From Clostridium felsineum DSM 794 (GTDB lineage: Bacteria > Bacillota > Clostridia > Clostridiales > Clostridiaceae): DNA of 64,000 nucleotides. The notes beneath the pieces were generated by a model that was not told the DNA's origin, ran no database searches, and was given only the letters and a program-made list of their open reading frames with translations. Positions 1 through 7,965 of the stretch are shown in pieces. The position numbers and the translations under genes were made by a program. Where the stretch lies: the NCBI RefSeq assembly GCF_002006355.2, contig NZ_CP096980.1:3782001-3846000 (forward strand), given 5' to 3'. Within the stretch, counting starts at the first letter, position 1, and every line of letters starts with the position of its first letter.

Positions 1-41
1 TTGTAGAGCCAATAATGAATTTTTCCTAAAAATGCACTCAC
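1..41 (-). CDS. 5' end of an unidentified CDS, cut by window edge
   Basis: A reading frame starts with GTG at 41 on the minus strand and runs off the window, giving MSAFLGKIHYWLY. An AAGGAGG ribosome binding site lies 7 bases upstream, inside the end of the preceding gene. The GTG overlaps the TAG stop of that gene by one base, which suggests translational coupling in one operon. Only 13 residues are visible, so no function can be given. Confidence 0.6.
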   Translation of the reverse strand, partial: MSAFLGKIHYWLY

Positions 42-235
42 TATTTAGCCTCCTTATTTAATGCCTCTAAAAGTTCATTAACCTCTATACCATGTACTCC
101 TGCAGCTTCTTCTATTGTTTCAGCCTGCGCTGATGGACATCCTACACAACCTAAACCAAAATCAAATAATATATCTACACAATCTGGATAATTTCTAACC
201 ACTTCGCCAATAGTCATTTCTTTAAATATTTTCAT
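41..235 (-). CDS. DUF1858 domain protein
   Basis: A 64-residue cytosolic protein that fits the DUF1858 family, often annotated as a hybrid-cluster-protein-associated disulfide oxidoreductase domain. It opens with the typical 'TIGEVVRNYPDCVDILFDFG' block. A CVGC motif (CxxC) near residue 30 and an earlier Cys in NYPDC are the likely redox or metal-binding residues. The length is normal for the stand-alone form. The start is well supported by a GGAG site about 7 bases upstream. The stop overlaps the start of the next gene on the same strand. The actual biochemical role of the family is not settled. Confidence 0.85.
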   Translation of the reverse strand: MKIFKEMTIGEVVRNYPDCVDILFDFGLGCVGCPSAQAETIEEAAGVHGIEVNELLEALNKEAK

Positions 236-243
236 GTTTTTTC

Positions 244-313
244 TCCTTCGTTACTTTTTATTTATGTTTCAATTATATGATTAACTTTTTTTCATTTCGG
301 TATCCTTCGTTAC
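244..313 (-). repeat. Direct repeat upstream of the DUF1858 gene
   Basis: Read on the minus strand, GTAACGAAGGA occurs at 303-313 and again at 244-254. The second copy includes the Shine-Dalgarno of the DUF1858 gene. The upstream copy sits in the palindrome TTCGTTACGAA (306-316). A TATAAT-like -10 (274-279, minus strand) lies between the copies. This may be an operator, but it may also be chance. Confidence 0.3.
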
Positions 314-329
314 GAAAATAAATTTTTAT

Positions 330-380
330 AAAAAAAATTTGTTTAAATAAGCTAACTCTATAACTTATTTAAACAAATTT
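330..380 (-). terminator. Rho-independent terminator after first Tim44-like gene
   Basis: A 17-bp AT-rich inverted repeat (arms 335-351 and 364-380) is followed on the minus strand by a T-run. It lies just past the stop of the gene at 395-1180. Confidence 0.75.
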
Positions 381-394
381 GTAAAAAACATTTT

Positions 395-1180
395 CTAATT
401 TTCCTTTTTATTATGTACATCAATTTTAAAAAAGCTTAAATCATCAATTTGGTCTATTTGCCTTATATCATCTGCAACCCATCTTGTTCCAACTCTTATA
501 AATTTCCAATATTCTTCAAACTTGGTGCTCGTATGTGCTTGTCCTTGTATTACTTTATTGGTATCTTCATTAATTGTATAATCCACTGCTTTAGCTCTTA
601 TAAGCATCCATAGACTGTCCTTATCTGTCCCCTCATAATCTTCAAGTCCCATAGGTTCAGAGCTAATTAGCTGTACATTTTTCAAAATATTTTTTTCATG
701 TCTAACACTCATCCATTCAGTTTTTGTTTTATGCCTATTATACAAATCCTCACTCATATATTCTTTTGCTAAATCCTGATTTCTCTCCATCCATGCCTTT
801 TGAATATTATAAAAAGCATCTTCTACATCTTCTTTTATTTCTTCATACTTCCAATTGTCATCATCTATAGCTAAGTCTCTTATAGCCGAAATACTTTGAA
901 GCTCTTTTTTTCCTCTTTTAATTTTAATTACAATAGCTCCCCCTGAACCTATTAAAACAAAGGATACTAAATATAAAATATCAAAAACAGGATTACTTCT
1001 TCCCCTATAATGTCCTGCCCCTCCTGCACCCGCGTGGCTGGCTCCACCTGAGCCTCCCGAACCTCCTGATGAACCACCACCACCACCTGCTCTAGCCTGC
1101 ACAACACAATTTCCGCTTACAACAAAAAACATAATAACTATAAGTAACATTTTTTTTATAAATTTATTAATCCTACCCAC
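395..1180 (-). CDS. Tim44-like domain membrane protein (copy 1)
   Basis: This 261-residue protein has four visible parts: a signal-peptide-like N-terminus (about 10-30), a Gly/Ser/Ala-rich segment (about 31-63), one membrane segment (about 66-88), and a soluble C-terminal domain (about 110-255). The C-terminal domain resembles the Tim44-like/MbA fold, with the usual run of 'YNIQKAWMERNQDLAKEYMSEDLY' type. The start is a GTG with GAGGAG 7 bases upstream. It is a close tandem paralogue of the next gene upstream. Bacterial Tim44-like proteins have no agreed function, although membrane association is clear. The Gly/Ser stretch is probably a flexible extracytoplasmic linker. Secretion or envelope stress roles are guesses. 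Confidence 0.75.
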   Translation of the reverse strand: MGRINKFIKKMLLIVIMFFVVSGNCVVQARAGGGGGSSGGSGGSGGASHAGAGGAGHYRGRSNPVFDILYLVSFVLIGSGGAIVIKIKRGKKELQSISAIRDLAIDDDNWKYEEIKEDVEDAFYNIQKAWMERNQDLAKEYMSEDLYNRHKTKTEWMSVRHEKNILKNVQLISSEPMGLEDYEGTDKDSLWMLIRAKAVDYTINEDTNKVIQGQAHTSTKFEEYWKFIRVGTRWVADDIRQIDQIDDLSFFKIDVHNKKEN

Positions 1181-1365
1181 AACTGCACTCCTCTATTTTG
1201 TTAACTTAATCTAACTACTACAATATTATTACATATATTTAATTTATATTCAAAATATATATTAAGATAAATTAAATACTAATAATTACACATTAACAAA
1301 ATATCTACAAACAATCTATTTAAAATGTTAATTTAGTTACCTTAAAAATCTTTAAGAAGCATCTT

Positions 1366-2181
1366 CTAATCTTCCTTTTTGTTATGTACATCAATTCTAA
1401 AAAAGTCCAAATCACTAATTTCATTTGTCTGCCTTATCTCGTCTGCAACCCATCTTGTTCCCACTCTTATAAATTTCCAATATTCTTCGAATTTAGTGCT
1501 TATATGTGCTTGTCCTTGTATTACTTTATTAGTATCTTCATTAATTGTATAATCTATTGCTTTAGCTTTTATAAGCATCCATAAAATATCATTATCTGTG
1601 CCCTCATAATCTTCAAGCCCCATAGGTTCAGCTTTAAGTAGTTGTACATTTTTCAAAATATTTTTTTCATGTCTAACACTCATCCATTCAGTTTTCATTT
1701 TATGACTATTATATAAAGCCTTACTCATATATTCTTTAGCTAAATCCTGATCTTTTTCTACCCACGCCTTTTGAATATTATAAAAGGCTTGTTCTACGTC
1801 TTCTTTTATTTCTTCATACTTCCAATTGTCATCGTCTATGGATAAATTTCTTATAGCCGAAATGCTTTCAAGCTTTTTTTGTCTTCGTTTAATTTTAATT
1901 ACAATTGCTCCTGCCGAACCTATTAAAACAACGGGTATTAAATACCAAATATCTAAAATAGAAAAGTTTCCTCTTTGATTACCTGTATCTGCTGAATTAT
2001 TATGAATAGAATCAGCTGATGAACTGCTATAACTAGATCCACTTGAACCCCCTGAACTTCCAGAACCTCCTGATGAACCTCCACCTCCTGCCCTAGCTTG
2101 CACAACACAATTTCCACTTATCATAAAAATTATAGATATTATAATAAATGATTTTTTTATAAACTTATTGATTTTATTCAT
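1366..2181 (-). CDS. Tim44-like domain membrane protein (copy 2)
   Basis: This paralogue of the neighbouring gene has the same order of parts: signal-like segment, Gly/Ser-rich linker, one membrane helix, and Tim44-like domain. Long stretches of the C-terminal domain are nearly identical between the copies, while the linkers differ (Gly/Ala here replaced by Ser/Tyr). I place the start at the ATG at 2181, because GGGAG lies about 8 bases upstream. An in-frame ATG nine codons earlier lacks a site. The copies are separated by about 185 AT-rich bases with no clear terminator, so they probably arose by tandem duplication and may be cotranscribed. Confidence 0.75.
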   Translation of the reverse strand: MNKINKFIKKSFIIISIIFMISGNCVVQARAGGGGSSGGSGSSGGSSGSSYSSSSADSIHNNSADTGNQRGNFSILDIWYLIPVVLIGSAGAIVIKIKRRQKKLESISAIRNLSIDDDNWKYEEIKEDVEQAFYNIQKAWVEKDQDLAKEYMSKALYNSHKMKTEWMSVRHEKNILKNVQLLKAEPMGLEDYEGTDNDILWMLIKAKAIDYTINEDTNKVIQGQAHISTKFEEYWKFIRVGTRWVADEIRQTNEISDLDFFRIDVHNKKED

Positions 2182-2259
2182 AGTAATACTCTCCCAATTT
2201 ATTTTCATCCGATAAAATTATTATACAATCCTTTGCAAAAACATTATTTTTATGTTCTA

Positions 2260-3609
2260 TTAAAACAAGCCCAAAAACTTCTTTTTATAGAAAGGCTTAA
2301 CGTCTACTAATGCTTCCTTCGCCCACTTATCCATTTGCACCATATCAAGGTACTTACCATCTAAATAAGGAATTGCTACTTCTGCAATTTCATCAAATAC
2401 TTTTTTATCCTTTTCACTAAAATCTATAACTATTAAATAACTCTTATTTTGATTTTTCATCATAAGTCTTAAATATGCCTTATTAATAGATTTTTTACTT
2501 CTCATATATTCCTTTATCGCTTCTATCATTTCTTTTGGATACTCTTCTGGCTCACTAAGCGTAATTTGCGTATCCTTAGGTTCAACCTTTTTCTCTACTA
2601 CTTCTTCCTCTTCTTCATTTTTCTCTTCTATAATATCCTCATTGCCTTTTTCATACTGCTCTAATACTCTTCTATTTTTTTCATCTATATGAAGCGCTAA
2701 TCCCCTACAATTTATAACTACTCCACTCATTTTCGAGCATAATTCCATTAATTCATCGTAAGACGCTATGTAGCCTTTCCACATATTTTTGTGATATATC
2801 CTTTCAAACTCTTCCCAATCTGTAAATGCTGGAAGCCAATTTGTATCATCATCACTTACTATGCTGGCAATTTCAGTGTCTTTTTTATTTAAAACAGTGT
2901 TTATTTGCTCTCGTGAAATTATAGGTGCTCCATTTCTAACCTTTATTGGAACTAAATATTTAGCACTTACCAATTCATCAAGCATTTTTACTTCTAGCTT
3001 ACTTAAAAACTCTTTTTTACCTTTATATTCATCTCTATCATATAAATTTTGAAAAAACCTTATCATGCTATATTGCAATTTAGGATTTTCAACTGGAATA
3101 TTTATTGTAAGAGTATTTTTTGAATTAAACTTTTTTAGTATCTCGTCCCTTTTAATTTCCACAGCATATTGACCATTATCTACTATTATTTTTTCTATGC
3201 CTAACCTATAAAAATTATCAAATTCATTAACTACTTCTTGTCCAATTACTCTTTTTACTTCAAGACTTATAGTTTTAGCGAAGTAATCTTTTACATGAAC
3301 AGCATACTTCTCTTTTGAAAATATCCATATTCTTTCCTTGGAATCTATATATGGATATTCAGTATTTTTATCATATATAATAAACAATTCATCAGCATTT
3401 TTTATTTTCTCTAATAGTACCTTCGTAAAAATATCAATCTTTTTTTGAAAATTATCACTAATAATTGTTTGCTTTGATTTAAAAAACCTTGCAGAGCAAA
3501 TTAAAAAAATAATTTCTTGAATGTTTAATCTTCGTATTTTTTTTATTGATGTATCTTTTTTTAATAAAAATACCACTCCTATTTGATCTTTTCTTGCTTC
3601 ATCCAACAT
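2260..3609 (-). CDS. SseB-like protein (enhanced serine sensitivity family)
   Basis: The middle part (about residues 210-310) contains 'NWLPAFTDWEEFER' and 'VVINCRGLALHID', typical of the SseB N-terminal domain. The last 110 residues resemble the SseB C-terminal domain, including 'YPKEMIEAIKEYMRSK', 'AYLRLMMKN' and an ending 'KPFYKKK'. The first 200 residues are not recognised. A Glu-rich acidic linker (about 320-345) joins the two SseB parts. The protein is cytosolic, with no signal or membrane segment. I prefer the ATG at 3609 because GGAG is 6 bases upstream. An in-frame ATG at 3621 sits too close to its purine stretch. It lies directly upstream of the Tim44-like pair on the same strand. 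The family role is poorly defined. Confidence 0.65.
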   Translation of the reverse strand: MLDEARKDQIGVVFLLKKDTSIKKIRRLNIQEIIFLICSARFFKSKQTIISDNFQKKIDIFTKVLLEKIKNADELFIIYDKNTEYPYIDSKERIWIFSKEKYAVHVKDYFAKTISLEVKRVIGQEVVNEFDNFYRLGIEKIIVDNGQYAVEIKRDEILKKFNSKNTLTINIPVENPKLQYSMIRFFQNLYDRDEYKGKKEFLSKLEVKMLDELVSAKYLVPIKVRNGAPIISREQINTVLNKKDTEIASIVSDDDTNWLPAFTDWEEFERIYHKNMWKGYIASYDELMELCSKMSGVVINCRGLALHIDEKNRRVLEQYEKGNEDIIEEKNEEEEEVVEKKVEPKDTQITLSEPEEYPKEMIEAIKEYMRSKKSINKAYLRLMMKNQNKSYLIVIDFSEKDKKVFDEIAEVAIPYLDGKYLDMVQMDKWAKEALVDVKPFYKKKFLGLF

Positions 3610-3815
3610 TGCTATCTCCATCCTTCAAATTACTACATACATATATACATTTTCCAAAAGTATGAATGTTTTTTACATTATCATATTTAATATACTATTA
3701 ATTTTACAATATTTTATTATTTTATCATATTGTATTAAAAAATGCATTATAACCATTAGCAATATGCCTACTAATTTATAATAAAGTATTATTTATGTAT
3801 TAATATTTGAAAGTC

Positions 3816-3845
3816 TTGACAACTATTACTAACTTAGTATATTAT
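3816..3845 (+). promoter_or_regulatory. Promoter of the esterase gene
   Basis: A perfect -35 TTGACA (3816-3821) and a TATTAT -10 (3840-3845) are separated by 18 bases. Transcription would begin near 3852, just ahead of the antiterminator site. Confidence 0.65.
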
Positions 3846-3879
3846 AAAATTATAATTAAACGTTTACATTTGAATATTT

Positions 3880-3908
3880 GGATTGTTACTGTTTTTTCAG
3901 GCGAGACC
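3880..3908 (+). promoter_or_regulatory. LicT/BglG-type ribonucleic antiterminator (RAT)
   Basis: A 29-nt element matches the LicT/SacY-family RAT: it begins GGATTGTTACTG, has a T-rich loop, then CAGGC and ends GAGACC. It has the same 29-nt length as the two RAT elements of the licT-bglP operon in this window. Its 3' end overlaps the 5' arm of a terminator, the arrangement needed for antitermination. LicT binding should let RNA polymerase read into the esterase gene. Confidence 0.85.
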
Positions 3909-3957
3909 AAACTAAATAGTAAATTAATTTTACTATTTACTATGGTCTCGTTTTTTT
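3902..3957 (+). terminator. Leader terminator overlapping the RAT
   Basis: CGAGACCA (3902-3909) pairs with TGGTCTCG (3943-3950). An inner stem AAATAGTAAATT/AATTTTACTATTT extends it, and seven T residues follow. It precedes the esterase start by about 95 bases, so it acts as an attenuator. Confidence 0.85.
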
Positions 3958-4052
3958 GTCCAAATTTTCTAATGTAACCATTACATTAGCTTTAAGGTAT
4001 CTTCTATAAATTCAATTTTTATTTATGAATTATTTTTAAGGGGGATTTTAAA

Positions 4053-5375
4053 ATGCAAAAAAACACAAAAAAATTCAAAAGACTAATGTTATCTCTATTA
4101 CTAAGTTTAACTATTTTATCACCTATTGCCTCAAGTGTATCGGCAAAAAGTATTCAAATTAATCATTGCTCTTATCATACAATTACTACTGTTGAAGATT
4201 GGGGGGCATCTATTCCCAAGATAATTATAAAACTAGATAAAAAAATATCTAAGAAATCTATTACAAAAGATACTTTTAAGGTATATGTAACAAGAGAAGA
4301 TAAAAGACTTGATAAATCTTTAATTGATGAGGGTTACAGAGAAGTAACAACCGCTTACATTTGTGATAAAAATGGTAATTCTACAAATAGTAGTAGTAAA
4401 TATGTAGCTTTAGAAATGCAAATTGGACCTAACATACAATTAAGTTCAGCTATTAACTATGACATAAAGAGTAATTTTAACAATTGGGTGAACTGTAAAT
4501 ATACAATTACACAACAAAAGGATATACAAACCAAATCCGGTGCAATCTCAAATTTAGTTATAAATAAAAATGAAGGAAACACAAGAGTTCTTGTTGATAA
4601 GTTTAAAACAGGTAAATTTACTTACAGTAATACTTCTTTAACTTATGCCAGCTATAAACCAGCAAACAATGGAAAGAAAAGGCCATTGATAATATGGTTA
4701 CATGGACTTGGTGAAGGTGGTACTGATGCTACTATACCTATTTCAGCAAATAAAGCTGACAATTTTGTATCAAAAGATATGCAAGCATACTTTCATGGAG
4801 CATACGTTCTAGTACCTCAAACACCTGGCCGTTGGATGGATGGTTTTAAAAGTTTTGGTGATGGGACTTCTGTGTATGAAAATGCTCTTATATCTTTAAT
4901 TAAAAATTACATTCATAGCCATAATGATATTGATACCAATAGAATATATATTGGAGGCGATTCTAACGGTGGATATATGACAATGCTAATGATTAGAGAT
5001 TATCCTAAATATTTTGCAGCAGCATTTCCAACCTGTGAAGCTCTAAGTGATAATTTAATTTCTGATGCAGATATTAATAAAATAAAAAATCTCCCTATAT
5101 GGTTTACAGCTGCTAAAACAGATCCTGTTGTTGATCCATCTAAATATGTTCTTCCTACATACAACCGTTTGATTAAAGCAGGTGCAAAGGATGTTAATCT
5201 GTCATATTTCGATAATGTAGTTGATACTTCAGGTTTATATAAAAAACAAGATGGCACACCATATGAATATAACGGTCACTGGTCTTGGATTTATGTACTT
5301 AATAATCAATGCACAAAACAAGATAGTAGACTAACAATTATGCAGTGGTTATCTAAGAAATCCTTAAAGAAATAA
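4053..5375 (+). CDS. Secreted alpha/beta-hydrolase esterase with Ig-like N-terminal domain
   Basis: This 440-residue exported enzyme has a signal peptide (about 1-31). A beta-rich domain (about 35-160) resembles the Ig-like N-terminal domain of some clostridial and Thermotoga esterases. An alpha/beta-hydrolase domain follows (about 190-440). The catalytic triad is visible: Ser304 in GGDSNGG, Asp357 in AAKTDP and His409 in NGHWSW, with HGLGEGG at 217-223 as the oxyanion-hole loop. Likely reaction: hydrolysis of carboxylic esters, perhaps acetyl or feruloyl groups on plant cell-wall polymers. The substrate is inferred only from the beta-glucoside-type regulation. GGGGG lies 9 bases before the ATG. 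It is a single-gene unit ending at a strong terminator and is controlled by the RAT/terminator upstream. Confidence 0.8.
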   Translation: MQKNTKKFKRLMLSLLLSLTILSPIASSVSAKSIQINHCSYHTITTVEDWGASIPKIIIKLDKKISKKSITKDTFKVYVTREDKRLDKSLIDEGYREVTTAYICDKNGNSTNSSSKYVALEMQIGPNIQLSSAINYDIKSNFNNWVNCKYTITQQKDIQTKSGAISNLVINKNEGNTRVLVDKFKTGKFTYSNTSLTYASYKPANNGKKRPLIIWLHGLGEGGTDATIPISANKADNFVSKDMQAYFHGAYVLVPQTPGRWMDGFKSFGDGTSVYENALISLIKNYIHSHNDIDTNRIYIGGDSNGGYMTMLMIRDYPKYFAAAFPTCEALSDNLISDADINKIKNLPIWFTAAKTDPVVDPSKYVLPTYNRLIKAGAKDVNLSYFDNVVDTSGLYKKQDGTPYEYNGHWSWIYVLNNQCTKQDSRLTIMQWLSKKSLKK

Positions 5376-5536
5376 ATAAAACAGAGCTGAGTACTTTTTT
5401 GTACCCAGCTCTGTTTATTCTTTATATTTTTATTGTCTTTTACTTTTTTATGTGGATTAAAAAAACTAAGCCATATGTACATAAGACATATTATTACTAA
5501 GGCAATTATAATCCATATTGTGTTTATTCGTTTCAT
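5306..5536 (-). CDS. Small single-pass membrane protein
   Basis: The start is convincing: GGGGAG sits 8 bases before an ATG at 5536. The first 45 residues form a sensible small membrane protein, with basic MKR, a hydrophobic helix (about 7-25) and a charged Lys/Asn-rich tail. After that the frame runs through the terminator at 5381-5416 and into the antisense of the esterase gene. The natural stop may therefore have been lost, or the true protein may be shorter. It lies 50 bases downstream of the HD-Pnk gene on the same strand and could be the last gene of that unit. No family recognised. Confidence 0.5.
   Translation of the reverse strand: MKRINTIWIIIALVIICLMYIWLSFFNPHKKVKDNKNIKNKQSWVQKSTQLCFIYFFKDFLDNHCIIVSLLSCFVH
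5381..5416. terminator. Bidirectional terminator after the esterase gene
   Basis: ACAGAGCTGAGTAC pairs with GTACCCAGCTCTGT (one mismatch) around a T6 loop, with T-rich sequence on both sides. It serves the esterase gene on the plus strand. Confidence 0.75.
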
Positions 5537-5585
5537 TTAATTAACTCCCCTTTTAATATTAATAATTATTTTACTAAGTTCTAAG

Positions 5586-6677
5586 TCATCTTTGAATTTC
5601 TTCCCCCTCAAGCATATCCATATTCTTTATCATTTTATTTATAATATTAACTGGCACTGACCTTTTTCTTAATTTATTTCTTTTCAGCAACTCTTTGTAT
5701 TCAACTTCTAAATATATAAACCTAACCCTTGCTCCATAAGCTGTACATAATCTTATTAATTTTTGCCTATTTTCTCTTTTTAAATTTGTTGCATTCCAAA
5801 CAAAAGCTTCTTTTTTTCTCAAAAATTCTTTTGCTCTAGAAAATGCAATAGTTCCAACTTTTCCAAAACCTTTTTTAGGTGAAATATTAATTTCTTCTCT
5901 AATATCATCTAAGGATATTACTTTTAAACTCTTTAGTTTTTCATTTATATAAGTATCCTTCCCCACTAAAGGAACTCCTACCATTATTTTAACTTCAAAA
6001 TCTCTATTATCAAAAACTTCTGATGTAAAATGTACATTTCCTTTTGTAAAATATAAAAATCTTGTATAGTCATTTTTAAATTTTTTTGGTCCATAAAAGC
6101 ATCCAAGCTCCTTTGAGTATGACTTAAAATACATAACTTTTTCAAGCATTATTTCTTTATCAGCACATATACGTCCCATTAAATCACACTTAGACAATAA
6201 ATAGAGTAACTTCAGGTTAGTTACTTCGGCAGCCTTTATAATATCATAATCAATACTTTCTCTTTCAAGAAAATACAAGGGTAACCCATGATATCTTATC
6301 AAGGAAGCAATATCTTCTCTCAAATCCTTTTTTATTTCGTATTCTCTATAAGCTAAGTCTCTAAATACCTTTGCTCCCTTTATAGCATGGCGTGGGGAAA
6401 CTATTTGTCCTTCTTCATTTCTTGTGGTGAAAACTTTTCCTATATCATGAAACAATGCAGCAAAATACAGCACAGCCCTTTCTTCTTCCTTTAAATCTTT
6501 CCACTCCTCTAACTTTAAGACCTCCATACAAACCAAACTTGTATGCTTATAAACATTTCCTTCACCATGATAGCTTCTGTTCTGTTCTACAACTTTAAGC
6601 TTTTCTATAATTTCAAACTCTTTAGCTATTTCTTTGAAATTATAGTTTTTCTCTTGTAAAAATTTTTTAATATCCAT
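5586..6677 (-). CDS. HD-domain polynucleotide kinase (HD-Pnk type RNA/DNA end-healing enzyme)
   Basis: About 363 residues in two domains. The N-terminal HD phosphohydrolase domain (about 25-190) has His46 and the HD pair in ALFHDIGK (78-79). The C-terminal P-loop kinase domain (about 230-345) has GVPLVGKDT (235-243), a DDIRE segment equivalent to the Asp/Arg of T4 Pnkp, and a NATNLKRENR lid. This is the architecture of the HD-Pnk family, in which HD removes 2',3'-cyclic or 3' phosphates and the kinase phosphorylates 5'-OH ends. It directly follows an RNA ligase gene. The ligase stop TAG shares a base with an in-frame GTG at 6680. I prefer the ATG at 6677, with GGGG 7 bases upstream. The pair should heal and seal RNA breaks in the cytoplasm. 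The substrate is unknown. Confidence 0.8.
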   Translation of the reverse strand: MDIKKFLQEKNYNFKEIAKEFEIIEKLKVVEQNRSYHGEGNVYKHTSLVCMEVLKLEEWKDLKEEERAVLYFAALFHDIGKVFTTRNEEGQIVSPRHAIKGAKVFRDLAYREYEIKKDLREDIASLIRYHGLPLYFLERESIDYDIIKAAEVTNLKLLYLLSKCDLMGRICADKEIMLEKVMYFKSYSKELGCFYGPKKFKNDYTRFLYFTKGNVHFTSEVFDNRDFEVKIMVGVPLVGKDTYINEKLKSLKVISLDDIREEINISPKKGFGKVGTIAFSRAKEFLRKKEAFVWNATNLKRENRQKLIRLCTAYGARVRFIYLEVEYKELLKRNKLRKRSVPVNIINKMIKNMDMLEGEEIQR

Positions 6678-6679
6678 CA

Positions 6680-7483
6680 CTACACCCCACTATTAAAAAT
6701 ATCTATTTGATCTTTTAGTTTATTGGGGATTATAGGCCTATTTACCCAATGAGTTTCAGAATCCATAATCGTATTTAAAAATGAAGCTCTAACATACTTG
6801 AGCCTTCTAAGAACATATTTATCATCTTCTACCTTTATATATATTCCTTCCATTAAATCAGTAAAATCCGTCTGCTTTTTTACTAACTCATAAGACAAAC
6901 CTGATTCTTTGCATACAGTCTCTAAATTCTTTTTCCATTTATGTGATTTGAAATTAGATTTATTTAAAAGAAGCTTTATTTCATCTATAGAATTTATTTT
7001 TCCTTCTTTCAATATCAAAACTGACTTTATAAAATTAAAATCTTCAAGCATTTCCTTCCTTCTTTTGGTACTTAAAAATTTTTCCTCAATCTTATCAAAC
7101 ATATCAAATTCCATAAAATAATGTTCTAATTCATCATAAAATACAGTATGTTTTGCATAGAGCCATTCTCCATACATAACATATCTACTACCCAAAAGCT
7201 TCCAAAGCTTATATTTAAATGTATTTGCCCAAGTTTTGAATAAATCAAATTGTTTTTCTCCATATCCACCATTTAAAAAGTGTCCTCTACTCTGAAGATA
7301 CATTTTTCCATTCCTATCAAAGCTAATACCACAATTTGCTCCATCTACCTTTTCTTCAAGTACACAAAACTTTTCTTTGATATCATGAAATTTCACGCCT
7401 TCTAAGTCTTCATCTCCATTTTGAAATTTTGATCCTTCAAGATGCTGAGTTCTTGGGTATTTATATAATCTTTCCAAATTCAA
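6680..7483 (-). CDS. RNA ligase family protein
   Basis: This 267-residue protein has the nucleotidyltransferase ligase motifs. Motif I is KVDGAN, with Lys46 as the likely AMP-accepting residue. A central YGEWLYAKH segment, EGIYIKVE (motif IV) and LKYVR (motif V) follow. It fits the RNA_ligase family of short ATP-dependent ligases that join 5'-phosphate to 3'-OH RNA ends. The start is TTG at 7483 with AAAGGAG 5 bases upstream. The ATG inside that site is out of frame. It is the first gene of a two- or three-gene unit with HD-Pnk. Together they provide all three steps of RNA repair: 3'-end healing, 5'-end phosphorylation and sealing. DNA ligase activity is unlikely, since no BRCT, OB-fold or zinc domains are seen. 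Confidence 0.8.
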   Translation of the reverse strand: MNLERLYKYPRTQHLEGSKFQNGDEDLEGVKFHDIKEKFCVLEEKVDGANCGISFDRNGKMYLQSRGHFLNGGYGEKQFDLFKTWANTFKYKLWKLLGSRYVMYGEWLYAKHTVFYDELEHYFMEFDMFDKIEEKFLSTKRRKEMLEDFNFIKSVLILKEGKINSIDEIKLLLNKSNFKSHKWKKNLETVCKESGLSYELVKKQTDFTDLMEGIYIKVEDDKYVLRRLKYVRASFLNTIMDSETHWVNRPIIPNKLKDQIDIFNSGV

Positions 7484-7965
7484 TTCATCTCCTTTAAATT
7501 TTTATAAACAAAAAAGCGCTGCATTATTTAACCTTCTACAACACTAATAAACCTAAAAGAGATATTATTTTTTAGGAAAATCACTATGTTATAAAAAGTA
7601 AATTGTAATAAACTAAAAATTTACGCATCTGAATAAACCCATTAAAATACTTGTTTTTAATGAATTTATACTTGCCTTAAATTTCGTCTAAATAATCTAC
7701 CCTATTACATAACAATTCTCCTCATAATTTTCATTTAATGCTTTATTATAACATTTAAATTGTACAAAATCAACATTTGACATTTAGTTAATATTTTCAC
7801 ACTTCTAATGCTAATTTTTTTGTATTTCTTGTTATTTTTTATTTATTTTGTTTTTATTAAGGTTTTTCTTTAACAATTATTTTGACTTATGGAAATTAAA
7901 AACTTGCAGAATATTAATTTGATTGATAAAATTAAAACACGATTAAAATGTAGAAAAGAGGTTTA
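7484..7965. other. Divergent intergenic region (RNA ligase / peptide transporter)
   Basis: About 480 AT-rich bases between the divergent ligase and dtpT genes. I see no ORF with a ribosome binding site, no tRNA-like structure and no strong hairpin. Promoters for both genes must lie here. A TTGAC at about 7882 is the best -35 candidate for dtpT, but no convincing -10 follows it. Confidence 0.5.

Noticed and set aside
7484..7965. Search for a structured RNA substrate next to the RNA-repair genes
   Set aside because: No tRNA-like fold, Y-RNA-like hairpin or conserved box could be made out by eye.
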